Shown here one piece after another: positions 39,280-46,893 of a DNA stretch of 64,000 nucleotides; the first letter of the stretch is position 1, and each line of letters begins with the position of its first letter. Source of the DNA: Rhodococcus sp. OK519 (GTDB lineage: Bacteria; Actinomycetota; Actinomycetes; Mycobacteriales; Mycobacteriaceae); the NCBI RefSeq assembly GCF_003051005.1, contig NZ_QAOW01000002.1, forward strand, positions 310,001 through 374,000. Reading direction: 5' to 3'. Position numbers and translations under genes: made by a program. The notes under the pieces are model-generated. The model saw only the letters and a list, made by a program, of their open reading frames with translations, did not search any database and was not told the DNA's origin.

Positions 39280-39789
39280 TCAGTCCCCTTCCGCGAGTCG
39301 GTGACGCGCCGCGTCCCGGTCGCGTGCCACCATCTGGCCCACCATCTGCCGGGCGAGCACCTCGATCCGGCCGCCGATGAGCGGAACCTTCACGGTGACC
39401 GATCCGCGCACGTCCAGCACCGCCCCGCCGCGGTGCGGGCGCAGTTCGTAGACGCCGTCGATCACGACGGGAATGCCCGTGGACGTCCCCTCGACGCGCC
39501 CCGACGCCCGACCGTCGCCGACCGGGCTCCACGAGTCGACGCGCTGCATGCGCATCTCGCCGCGAACGACCGTGCGCACCAACGACGGAAAGCTGTCCGC
39601 ATCGACCGTTTCGATCATGGTCACCGTGACGAGCGGACGTCCGTCGCCGTCGACGGCACCGACCACCTCCACCGTGCCGCGGGACTCGGGGGGAATCCGC
39701 GAGCGCCAGTACGTTTCATCGGTCAGCAGAGCGTGCACACGCTCGACCGGATGCTCGAACTCGGCCGAGAACTCGAATCGCTTCGGCAT
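39280..39789 (-). CDS. DUF2505 family protein (SRPBCC fold)
   Basis: A 169-residue protein of the DUF2505 type: FEFSAEFEHPVERVHALLTDETYW at the N-terminus, VTMIETVDADSFPSLVR in the middle, and a C-terminal helix GGRIEVLARQMVGQMVARD. It should have a helix-grip lipid- or ligand-binding fold with no known enzyme activity. ATG at 39789. It is 22 nt downstream of the response regulator on the same strand, but the content of the two-component operon does not explain it. It is convergent with soxR with only 5 bp between the stops. Confidence 0.8.
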   Translation of the reverse strand: MPKRFEFSAEFEHPVERVHALLTDETYWRSRIPPESRGTVEVVGAVDGDGRPLVTVTMIETVDADSFPSLVRTVVRGEMRMQRVDSWSPVGDGRASGRVEGTSTGIPVVIDGVYELRPHRGGAVLDVRGSVTVKVPLIGGRIEVLARQMVGQMVARDRDAARHRLAEGD

Positions 39790-39811
39790 GCGTCGGACGC
39801 TACCCGACGGG

Positions 39812-40438
39812 TCAGGCGATCAGTCCCCGTTCGCGGGCCGCCGCCACCGCGGCTGTGCGACTGTCGACCTCGAGTTTCGTGAACGCATGCACGAGGTGCG
39901 ACTTGACAGTGGCCTCACTCACGAACAGTTCCTTCGCAATTGCCCGGTTCGACAAGCCTTGGGCCACGAGCGCGAGCACCTCTACCTCGCGGGCACTCAG
40001 GTCGGCGCGTGGCTGCTGCATCCGGCGGTACAAACGCTGTGCGACGTCGGGATCCAGCACCGTCTCGCCGCGAGCCGCGGCGGACACGGAGTCGATCAGG
40101 ACCTGCGGTGCCGTGTCCTTGAGCAGGTACCCGGACGCACCGGCCTCGACGGCCCGCAGAATGTCGGCGTCCGTGTCGTACGTCGTGAGCACCACCACCC
40201 GCGGCGGCTCGGGCACCGAGGTGATCCGCGCCGTCGCCTCCGCACCGTCGATTCCGGCGCCCAGACGCAGATCCATCAGCACCACATCGGGTTTCGCGGT
40301 GGCGGCGAGCGCCACCGCCTCTTCACCCGACGATGCCTCGGCCACCACCTCGACGCCGTCGTGCGACGCCAACAGCGCGTGCAGCCCCGCGCGCACCACG
40401 GGGTGGTCGTCGACCAGCAGGACACGGACCGTGCTCAC
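39812..40438 (-). CDS. LuxR/NarL-type response regulator
   Basis: A 208-residue regulator: receiver with DDHP at residues 10-13, phospho-acceptor Asp56 in VLMDLRL, and the conserved Lys in YLLKD. The C-terminal LuxR HTH has LSAREVEVLALVAQGLSNRAIAKEL and SEATVKSHL. It starts at GTG 40438, overlapping the kinase stop (GTGA), so kinase and regulator are co-translated. The likely target is the divergent FtsX/LolD-type transporter, whose promoter region shows a direct repeat. Confidence 0.93.
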   Translation of the reverse strand: MSTVRVLLVDDHPVVRAGLHALLASHDGVEVVAEASSGEEAVALAATAKPDVVLMDLRLGAGIDGAEATARITSVPEPPRVVVLTTYDTDADILRAVEAGASGYLLKDTAPQVLIDSVSAAARGETVLDPDVAQRLYRRMQQPRADLSAREVEVLALVAQGLSNRAIAKELFVSEATVKSHLVHAFTKLEVDSRTAAVAAARERGLIA

Positions 40439-41646
40439 AGCGGCCTCCCGACCGGAAGTGTTGCGGCGACTGCCGTTCCGTCGCCGGGGGCGGACTCGAC
40501 GACGAGGGTGCCCCCGAGTTCCGCCAGCCGGTCCCGCATCGCGCGCAGACCGAACCCGCCTGCCTCGCGCTGATCGAAACCGACACCGTCGTCGACGATG
40601 TCGAGACGGACCTCGTCGGCGGCGTAACTGAGAGTCACCCGGACCCGCTGCGCCTGCGAGTGCAGGCGCACGTTCGCGAGCGCGCTCTGCGCCACCCGCA
40701 GCAGCGCGACGTCGTAGTCCATCGACAGCGCCACCATCTCGCCGTCCGTGAGCAGCTCTCCCGCGATTCCGGTCTGGTCCGCGAGTTGGTCGAGGAGGCG
40801 GCGCAGTGCGGACTCGAGGGGTGCCGAGTCGAGATCAGCCGGAGCCAGCGCGTCCACCACCCGGCGTGCCTCGACGAGGTTCTGTTGCGCGGTGTCGGCG
40901 ATCTGAGTGAAGACCGGCGTCGTATCGGTCCCCCGCAGGCCTGCGCGCGCCAGCAGGAGGATCGACGAGAAGCCTTGCGCGAGCGTGTCGTGGATGTCCC
41001 GCGCCAGCCGCGAACGTTCCGCCAGCGCACCGGACTCCCGTTGCAGCGCAACCAATTCGTCTTGGGCACCCAACAGTTCGCGATGCGCCTCGGTGAGTTC
41101 GTCGACGAGCAGTTGACGCTCGGCAGCCTGCCGCACCAGCTGCTGGTACACCGTCGCCATGCCGGCCGCGACCGCCGCCCCGATCACCGGACCGAGTATC
41201 GACGCCGTCGTGTTGCTTACGCCGTGTCCCAGGCTCGCCGAGATGGACACGACCGTGAGTGCGGCCGTCGCTCCGAGCGCCTGCGGGATCGACAGCAGAT
41301 GGAAGCACAGAAAGAACAGCGCGAACGACACCCAGACGAAGTCGGGGCTCGCGATCACCAGCACGAGCCAGCCGAGCACCAGGACCGCGAGCCACAACCG
41401 CCCGGAGGACTTGCCGGTCTCACGGCTGCGCCGAGCGAACCGGACGCCGGATGCGTACCACCCGAGTTCGGCGACCGCGAGCACCACGATCCACCAATGG
41501 CCGCTCTGCGTGGCGAGTACCCGCCCCGTGCCGATCACGAGCAGGAGCACGAACAGGACGTGCGCACCGATCTGCATGGCGCGCAGCACCGGTGCCACGC
41601 CGCCACGATTGCCCGTGTCGCCGTGGTACCCGTCGGAAGTCTGCAT
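40435..41646 (-). CDS. NarL-type sensor histidine kinase
   Basis: A 403-residue kinase. About five hydrophobic segments occupy residues 20-170, with little extracytoplasmic loop. A short coiled region (LLVDELTEAHRELLGAQDELVALQRE) leads to HisKA_3 with phospho-accepting His219 in RLARDIHDTLAQGFS, and a HATPase_c with DDGVGFD and GGFGLRAMRDR. The lack of a periplasmic domain suggests intramembrane sensing, as in cell-envelope or antibiotic sensors. ATG at 41646 is preferred; earlier in-frame GTG codons are possible. It is the first gene of the kinase-regulator operon. Confidence 0.9.
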   Translation of the reverse strand: MQTSDGYHGDTGNRGGVAPVLRAMQIGAHVLFVLLLVIGTGRVLATQSGHWWIVVLAVAELGWYASGVRFARRSRETGKSSGRLWLAVLVLGWLVLVIASPDFVWVSFALFFLCFHLLSIPQALGATAALTVVSISASLGHGVSNTTASILGPVIGAAVAAGMATVYQQLVRQAAERQLLVDELTEAHRELLGAQDELVALQRESGALAERSRLARDIHDTLAQGFSSILLLARAGLRGTDTTPVFTQIADTAQQNLVEARRVVDALAPADLDSAPLESALRRLLDQLADQTGIAGELLTDGEMVALSMDYDVALLRVAQSALANVRLHSQAQRVRVTLSYAADEVRLDIVDDGVGFDQREAGGFGLRAMRDRLAELGGTLVVESAPGDGTAVAATLPVGRPL

Positions 41647-41690
41647 TTCACTCACGCTAACACCGCCGAAGGAACCGGCACCGCCGTCGA

Positions 41691-41729
41691 CGGGGAAGTC
41701 AAACTTTCGATGGACCGGGGAACTCAACC
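41691..41729. repeat. direct repeat in the kinase/ABC divergent promoter
   Basis: CGGGGAAGTCAAAC at 41691-41704 is followed at a 25-bp period by CGGGGAACTCAACC at 41716-41729, 12 of 14 positions identical. It lies between the divergent kinase and FtsX genes and is a candidate site for the response regulator. Confidence 0.55.
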
Positions 41730-41774
41730 GATGCGCGATGCCCCGATCACCCTCACCGAGCGACGCTGGATGAC

Positions 41775-42842
41775 ATGTTCCTCAGTCTTCGAGATCTCCG
41801 TTTCGCCAAGGGCCGGTTCACCGTGATGAGCTCGGCACTGTTCCTGATCTCCCTGATGGTCGTGATGCTGTCGGGCCTGACCACAGGACTGGGCAATCAG
41901 TCCATCGCGGCCGTCCAGCACCTCGGCGCCGATCACTTCGCGTTCGGTGAGCCGGCGGACGGGCAGTCGCTGTCGTTCGGCGAATCCACCGTCACCGAGC
42001 AGCAGCGCGACGCCCTCGCCTCGACGCCCGGGGTCGACGGGGCCGCCGTCGTCGGGATCGCGCCCGTACGCATCACGACCGGCAACCGGGAAGTGGCGGC
42101 GTCGGCGTTCGGCGTCGACGGCAACTCCTTCGCCGCGCCCGTGCCCCTCGACCCGGGCACCGCTGCGGTCGACGCCGATCTCGCGAAGGACAACGGGTGG
42201 TCCGTCGGCAGTCCGATCGCGATCGGCGAGCAGACGTTCGAAATCGCAGCACTCGTCGACGACTCGTTCTACAGTCACCAGCCCGTCGTGTGGATCGACC
42301 ACGCCGCATGGACCGGGCTGCCGTCCGCCGGCGGCAGCGACGGCACCGTGATCGCGCTGCGCACGCAGGGAAGCTTCGACGCCGGCACCGCGGAGACCGT
42401 CTCGGGTACCGCGATCACCAACGAGAAGGGCGCCCTGAATGCGATCGGCTCATACACCTCCGAACGCGGTTCGCTGCTATTGATGCAGGCCATGCTCATG
42501 ACGGTCAGTGCGCTGGTGGTGGGCGCGTTCTTCACCGTCTGGACCATCCAGCGCAGCCAGGACCTCGCGGTACTGAAGGCCGTCGGCGCGTCGACGAAGT
42601 ACCTGCTGAAGGACGCCCTCGGGCAGTCGCTGATCGTGCTCGTCCTCGGCGCCGGGCTGGGCACTCTCGCGGCCGTGGGCCTCGGTGCGCTCGCGTCCGG
42701 CTTCGTGCCGTTCACGCTGACACTGTCGGGCACGCTGGTGCCGTTCGTCGCGCTGATCGTGATGGGCATGGTGGGCGCCACCGCGGCGCTGGCCCGCATC
42801 GTCTCGATCGATCCGCAGACCGCCCTCGCGAACGCCCGCTGA
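41775..42842 (+). CDS. FtsX/MacB-type ABC transporter permease
   Basis: A 355-residue permease: one N-terminal membrane segment (MSSALFLISLMVVMLSGL), a large exported MacB_PCD-like domain (about residues 45-230) and three C-terminal membrane segments in an FtsX fold (ALVVGAFFTVWTIQRSQDLAVLKAVGAS). It has the single-block layout of half MacB permeases and probably forms a mechanotransmission export complex with the following ATPase. Substrate unknown. It is 27 nt before its ATPase and divergent from the two-component operon, which probably controls it. Confidence 0.9.
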   Translation: MFLSLRDLRFAKGRFTVMSSALFLISLMVVMLSGLTTGLGNQSIAAVQHLGADHFAFGEPADGQSLSFGESTVTEQQRDALASTPGVDGAAVVGIAPVRITTGNREVAASAFGVDGNSFAAPVPLDPGTAAVDADLAKDNGWSVGSPIAIGEQTFEIAALVDDSFYSHQPVVWIDHAAWTGLPSAGGSDGTVIALRTQGSFDAGTAETVSGTAITNEKGALNAIGSYTSERGSLLLMQAMLMTVSALVVGAFFTVWTIQRSQDLAVLKAVGASTKYLLKDALGQSLIVLVLGAGLGTLAAVGLGALASGFVPFTLTLSGTLVPFVALIVMGMVGATAALARIVSIDPQTALANAR

Positions 42843-42869
42843 CCCTCCCGCCACCGAAAGGACATCCAC

Positions 42870-43562
42870 ATGAGCATCAACCTGCACGACATCGTCCTCA
42901 CCTACCCCGACGGCGACAACCGACTCCGCGCGCTCGACGACGTCGACCTGCACGTGCGCCGCGGCGAACTGGTGGCCGTCACGGGACCGTCCGGATCCGG
43001 AAAGTCGAGCCTCCTCGCGGTCGCGGGCCTGCTGACCACGCCCGACTCCGGCACGGTGACGATCGACGGGACCGATGTGACGCGACTGGACCGCGGCGCG
43101 CGCACCGACATGCGACGCGAGAAGCTCGGGTTCGTGTTCCAGCAGTCGAACCTGCTGCCGTCGCTCACCGCGACGGAACAGCTTCAGATGATCACGCACC
43201 TGGGCGGCGGATCGGTGCGCGACAGCCGGGCTCGCGCCAGGGAACTGTTGTGCAGCCTGGGGCTGGAAGGCCAGCTCGACCGGCGACCGAACCAGCTGTC
43301 GGGCGGGCAGCGCCAGCGGGTCGCCATCGCGCGATCACTCGTGAACGACCCCGCCGTCCTGCTCGTCGACGAGCCGACGTCCGCGCTGGACGAGGAACGC
43401 AGCCGCGAGATCGTGGCGCTGCTGGCCGACATCAGCCGCGAACGGCAGGTCGCGACCGTCATGGTGACGCACGATCTGAACCAACTCGACCTCGTCGACT
43501 CGGCCTACGAAATGCACAGCGGCGCTCTGCGTCCGCGGCAGATCGCTACAGCAGCGAACTGA
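42870..43562 (+). CDS. LolD/MacB-type ABC transporter ATPase
   Basis: A 230-residue ATPase with Walker A GPSGSGKSS at about residues 40-48, FVFQQSNLLPSLTA Q-loop, signature LSGGQRQRVAIARSL and Walker B VLLVDEPTSALD. This composition is that of MacB/LolD family members that drive FtsX-type permeases. ATG at 42870 with GAAAGGA upstream. It follows its permease and overlaps the convergent SDR gene by 17 nt. With the divergent two-component system it forms a sensing-export module like those resisting cell-wall-active peptides. Confidence 0.93.
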   Translation: MSINLHDIVLTYPDGDNRLRALDDVDLHVRRGELVAVTGPSGSGKSSLLAVAGLLTTPDSGTVTIDGTDVTRLDRGARTDMRREKLGFVFQQSNLLPSLTATEQLQMITHLGGGSVRDSRARARELLCSLGLEGQLDRRPNQLSGGQRQRVAIARSLVNDPAVLLVDEPTSALDEERSREIVALLADISRERQVATVMVTHDLNQLDLVDSAYEMHSGALRPRQIATAAN

Positions 43563-44385
43563 ACCGGTCGTTGGCCTTCTGCATCACGAACTCGTACGGC
43601 GGGGAGAACTTGCGCGCCCACCAGTAGCCGAAGCGGATGTCATTGGACGTGTAGACGAGATAGCGGTTCTTCTCGATTCCGGCGACGATGCAGTCGGCCA
43701 CCTTCTCGGGAGTGACAGCATGCTTCTCGAATCGACTGGTGAGCTTGCGCACCCGAGGATCCGCGCGGTCGATGCCCGCGATCTGCACCGACTCGACCAG
43801 GGGCGTCTTGACACCCCCGGGCACCACCAGGCTCACGCCGATGCCGTGCCGCTTGAGATCGAACCGCAGGACTTCCGACACACCACGCAGCCCGAACTTG
43901 CTGGCGCTGTACGCCGCGTGCCACGGCAGGGCCAGCAGACCGGCCGCGGACGAGACATTGACCAGGTGTCCCCCGCGTCCGGCGGCGATCATCGGCGGCA
44001 CAAAGCGCTCGATGATGTGAATGGGGCCCATCAGGTTCACATCGACCATCGACTTCCAATGCCGGTGCTCGAGGTTCTCGACCGTGCCCCACGCAGAGAT
44101 CCCCGCAACGTTCATGACGATGTCGAGGCTGCCGAACTCCTCGTGAACCTCGTCGGCGAACGCGGTCACCGCGTCGAAGTCGGTGATGTCGAAGGCGCGC
44201 GCCGCCAACACCTTTCCGCCCGTTCCGCTGCACAGCGTGACGGTCTCCGCCAGCCCGACCTCGTTCACGTCGGTGAGGACCAACTCGGCGCCTCTACCTG
44301 CCGCCACAATGGCCGTCGCGCGCCCGATTCCGCTGGCCGCACCCGTGACGAGACACTTCTTTCCGTCGAGCGTTCTGATCGCCAT
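43546..44385 (-). CDS. short-chain dehydrogenase/reductase
   Basis: A 279-residue classical SDR: TGAASGIG nucleotide motif at about residues 14-21, NVAGISAWG (NAG-type), catalytic Ser in VNVSSAAG and YSASKFG. The C-terminal extension (NDIRFGYWWARKFSPPYEFVMQKAND) resembles mycobacterial SDRs acting near lipids. Substrate unknown. ATG at 44385. Its last 17 nt overlap the convergent ABC ATPase gene. The 51-residue small protein gene lies 116 bp upstream. Confidence 0.88.
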   Translation of the reverse strand: MAIRTLDGKKCLVTGAASGIGRATAIVAAGRGAELVLTDVNEVGLAETVTLCSGTGGKVLAARAFDITDFDAVTAFADEVHEEFGSLDIVMNVAGISAWGTVENLEHRHWKSMVDVNLMGPIHIIERFVPPMIAAGRGGHLVNVSSAAGLLALPWHAAYSASKFGLRGVSEVLRFDLKRHGIGVSLVVPGGVKTPLVESVQIAGIDRADPRVRKLTSRFEKHAVTPEKVADCIVAGIEKNRYLVYTSNDIRFGYWWARKFSPPYEFVMQKANDRFSSLL

Positions 44386-44501
44386 CGTCTGCAGATCCCC
44401 CCACGTTCGCCGATCGTTCCGTCCGCCCGCAGTCTACGTGGCGCGCGCCACACCCGCGCCGGACAAAATGTCGGCGCGGGCAGGGCGAAAGGGTCGGCGC
44501 G

Positions 44502-44657
44502 TCAGAGGCGCTGGGCCATCTCGTCCTGGTAGTCGCGGATCGTCTTCTCGATCCCGTCCGCGTCCTCGGGGCGCCCGTGGCTGCGGGCGTCGTCGGCCCG
44601 ATCACGCAGCACACGAATCGCCCTGCGCAATTCGTTGTCGCTCATTCTGCGGTCCAT
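44502..44657 (-). CDS. small hypothetical protein (51 aa)
   Basis: A 51-residue highly charged, helical protein: MDRRMSDNELRRAIRVLRDRADDARSH with EDADGIEKTIRDYQDEMAQRL at the end. No family is recognised. ATG at 44657 is preceded by GGGGAGAC, a good ribosome-binding site. Lacks a signal or membrane segment, so it is likely cytosolic. It is in the same orientation as the SDR and divergent from the EspR-like gene. Confidence 0.6.
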   Translation of the reverse strand: MDRRMSDNELRRAIRVLRDRADDARSHGRPEDADGIEKTIRDYQDEMAQRL

Positions 44658-44865
44658 GGGACAAGTCTCCCCGCTGTCGCCGAGGTTTACCAGCCGATCC
44701 GAAATCGTCGAGGAGCGCCGGAAATGCCCGACGCCCATCCGAGCAAAGGTGAGGTTATTCGAATCGAGCGCCCACTTACGGGCACCCCGTCCGCGCCATT
44801 CCGGCCGACAGCCGAACATATGACCAGTCAACGCTTTCGAGCTACCCTCGGGCTATCGCCGGTGC

Positions 44866-44871
44866 TACTAT
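44866..44871 (+). promoter_or_regulatory. -10 element of a probable leaderless promoter
   Basis: TACTAT begins 13 nt before the ATG of the EspR-like gene. Transcription would start at or within one or two bases of the ATG, which suggests a leaderless mRNA, common in these bacteria. No strong -35 is seen and no ribosome-binding site precedes the ATG. Confidence 0.55.
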
Positions 44872-44878
44872 CGTCGCG

Positions 44879-45295
44879 ATGTCTGATTTCGCCGCACGGC
44901 TGAACAAGCTCTTCGATACCGTCCACCCACCCGGACGGAAACCACACACCAACGCCGAAGTGGCGAACGCCCTCATCGCGGACGGCCACCAGATCTCGAA
45001 GCCGTACATCTCGCAACTGCGCTCCGGTCAGCGATCCAATCCGTCCGACGAGACAGTTGCCGCGTTCGCGAAGTTCTTCAAGGTCAAGCCGGCGTACTTC
45101 TTCAACGACATCTACGCGTCCAAGGTCGACCACGACCTCGAACTCCTCAACCAGTTGCGGGGCTACGACCTCCGGAGACTGGCGACGCGCGCGTTCGATC
45201 TGTCCGAGGAGTCCCAGGCACTGCTGACGACCCTGGCGGAGAAGCTTCGTGCAGCAGAGGGCCTGCCCGAGATTCCCCCGGACGCCTCGCTCTGA
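44879..45295 (+). CDS. EspR-like helix-turn-helix regulator
   Basis: A 138-residue nucleoid-associated-type regulator. FAARLNKLFDTVHPPGRKPHTNAEVANAL at the N-terminus, the recognition segment ISKPYISQLRSGQRSNPSDETVAAFAKFFKVKPAYFF, and a C-terminal dimerisation helix. This closely matches mycobacterial EspR, which controls ESX-1 and lipid genes, as I remember it. No ESX genes are in the window. It probably regulates many loci. The ATG follows a TACTAT -10 with no leader. It lies 58 bp before the tRNA-Ala end, separated by a terminator. Confidence 0.9.
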   Translation: MSDFAARLNKLFDTVHPPGRKPHTNAEVANALIADGHQISKPYISQLRSGQRSNPSDETVAAFAKFFKVKPAYFFNDIYASKVDHDLELLNQLRGYDLRRLATRAFDLSEESQALLTTLAEKLRAAEGLPEIPPDASL

Positions 45296-45313
45296 CGACG
45301 GCCCACAGACACG

Positions 45314-45347
45314 AAGAAGGCCCCCTCCCGAGGGAGGGGACCTTCTT
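45314..45347. terminator. bidirectional terminator between espR-like gene and tRNA-Ala
   Basis: AAGAAGG...GGGAGGG and its complement fold into a long stem with a GA loop and flanking C/T-rich strand. It sits 18 nt after the EspR-like stop and 6 nt before the tRNA 3' end, and could terminate both transcripts. Confidence 0.85.
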
Positions 45348-45352
45348 CTTTG

Positions 45353-45425
45353 TGGAGCTGAGGGGAATCGAACCCCTGACCTCTTCGATGCGAACGAAGC
45401 GCGCTACCAACTGCGCCACAGCCCC
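45353..45425 (-). tRNA. tRNA-Ala (anticodon CGC)
   Basis: A 73-nt cloverleaf: acceptor stem GGGGCTG with CAGCTCC (one G-U pair), D-arm GCGC...GCGC with AGTTGGTA, anticodon stem CTTCG/CGAAG with loop TTCGCAT giving anticodon CGC, and T-arm AGGGG-TTCGATT-CCCCT. Discriminator is A. CCA is not encoded. It reads GCG codons, abundant in this genome. No integrase or duplicated 3' end is nearby, so there is no sign that it is an attachment site. Confidence 0.95.
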
Positions 45426-45531
45426 GAACCACAATCAGCTTTCGCTGACCGCTCCGAAACTCTAACAGGCTGCGCGTCCGGAAGACGAATCGGCTGGTCA
45501 GCAGGCATATTTAGTGTCTACAACCTCGACA

Positions 45532-45572
45532 CCACGAAGGGCACCCGATCATTGATCGGGTGCCCTTCGTGG
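45532..45572 (-). terminator. very strong hairpin terminator downstream of glpR
   Basis: A 20-bp perfect inverted repeat beginning CCACGAAGGGCACCCGAT with almost no loop. It lies 42 nt after the glpR stop and before tRNA-Ala, so it ends the glpR transcript. Confidence 0.9.
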
Positions 45573-45614
45573 ACGTGTTCCGGGGAAGCTCGGGAGGCCC
45601 GGGAGGCTCGGTGG

Positions 45615-46409
45615 CTACTGCCCCGAGACTCGTCGCAGACCCTCGTCGCCGTAGCGACTGTTGTCGTAGCCGTACTCGGCGGCCTCGGCGTCGTAGAACT
45701 CGAGGTGATCGAACGCGGGATCCCCGTCGTCGACCTCGAGAACGACCGCGCCTGGGCGACGTAGGCGTGACGGCACGAGCCGTAGTTCGTCATCGGACAG
45801 CGACTCCACGCCGAGCCTCGACCGGCCGACCCGCGCCATCCGGCGCCGGCGAATGGCGTGCTCCATGTGGACCTGCCGCCGCAGATAGGCCAGATAGAAT
45901 CCCAGACCGGCGACGCTGAGCGCGCACACCCACCACATGACGGGCGTGAGCGCTATCGCCAACCCGGCAGTGAGCAGGGACGCGAAGACCAGTCCCAGCA
46001 TCGAGCGCTGGCGGAACTGGTACCGCGCCGCCCGCGCGATCGCGTCGGCCTCGGGGTCGAATCCACCCCGGCCCCGTCGGTCCGAAACGTACTCCCCCGC
46101 GGCGCTGCCATCATGCGCCCTCGGGTCGTCGTCGGCGTGAGCGTCCATTCGATCCTCCGCGTGCGTGCCGTATGAGTCGTCAGTGCGGGCGTCACCGGAT
46201 TTCGATACCGGTTGCCAGTTCGGGTCACTGCGATGCCCCGCTGCAGGGCCTCGAGCCGTCCGTTCAGCGCCACCACGAAGCAACACTCGAGTCGCGAGGG
46301 CCGCGTCCGTCGTCTGCCTGATGCGAGGACGCTTACTGACAAGCATCGGAACAAGGACGAACAGCCAGACGGCGACGAGCGCGATCCAGATGATCGAGGA
46401 ACTCGGCAT
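45615..46409 (-). CDS. glpR: gephyrin-like protein receptor GlpR
   Basis: A 264-residue membrane protein: an N-terminal membrane helix (SIIWIALVAVWLFVLVPMLV), a long acidic and histidine-containing cytosolic loop (about residues 30-145), then two close helices (LGLVFASLLTAGLAIALTPVMWWVCALSVAGL) and an acidic, Tyr-rich cytosolic tail. This topology and the operon association match GlpR, the membrane partner of the gephyrin-like protein Glp in corynebacterial division. ATG at 46409 is preceded by GGAGGAGG. It ends in a strong terminator. In mycobacteria it directly follows rimJ; here a porin gene lies between. Confidence 0.8.
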   Translation of the reverse strand: MPSSSIIWIALVAVWLFVLVPMLVSKRPRIRQTTDAALATRVLLRGGAERTARGPAAGHRSDPNWQPVSKSGDARTDDSYGTHAEDRMDAHADDDPRAHDGSAAGEYVSDRRGRGGFDPEADAIARAARYQFRQRSMLGLVFASLLTAGLAIALTPVMWWVCALSVAGLGFYLAYLRRQVHMEHAIRRRRMARVGRSRLGVESLSDDELRLVPSRLRRPGAVVLEVDDGDPAFDHLEFYDAEAAEYGYDNSRYGDEGLRRVSGQ

Positions 46410-46893
46410 ACCGGCGACCTCCTCCCATTCGTCTACCAGCACTGATGACGCCAATGACCCGTTCAGGTTAGTGCCAGCGAGGCCCCGATCGTCGCAGACG
46501 CGCCGACTCAAGTTTCGCAGGTGTCACACCCGTCACTCGATTATCACCTCTCGAGGAAGAAATTGCAGCCTCGAGATTCGACGGGCCGCGCCGGCCGCCG
46601 AGCGCCGATCGAACCCGCTCGATCGAACCCGCTCCATCGAACCCGCGCTCGAATCCCGGCAATGGTGACGATCCGGACGACTACGCAATCGAGAATGTGA
46701 CAAAACTCGTCACCGACTCCAAATCGTTAGCGCCCCTTTATCAAAATTGAGAAAACAAGTCGCCAAAATCTTACGAATCGGTGATGCAGCCCCAATACTG
46801 CATCCGGGCGAACACTCCTGTAGCGGTCGTCCACATCCGCCCGAGGCCGGAGTTCTGCTCCGGTCGTGTATTGAACGAAGACGAGGAATTCCC
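46410..46893. other. 484-bp intergenic region between glpR and the porin gene
   Basis: No gene is seen. It contains three tandem 14-bp repeats (46607-46648), a GTGAC-N7-GTCAC inverted repeat at 46697-46713 and a TGCAG-N8-CTGCA inverted repeat at 46785-46802. Around 46690-46780 the sequence is markedly A/T-rich for this genome and is the likely promoter of the porin gene. GAGGA precedes the porin ATG. Confidence 0.7.
46607..46648. repeat. three tandem 14-bp repeats between glpR and the porin gene
   Basis: GATCGAACCCGCTC occurs twice exactly (46607-46620, 46621-46634) and a third time as CATCGAACCCGCGC (46635-46648). It sits about 245 bp before the porin ATG and about 200 bp from glpR. A CG-rich satellite or operator set. 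Confidence 0.8.

Noticed and set aside
45353-45425. tRNA-Ala as an integration site for a genomic island
   Set aside because: No integrase, no repeated 3' tRNA fragment and no change in gene character on either side.
45249-45764. A plus-strand frame across the tRNA region with an EGNRTPDL segment
   Set aside because: It runs antisense over tRNA-Ala and is a familiar artefact of tRNA sequences read in translation; no ribosome site or conservation signal.
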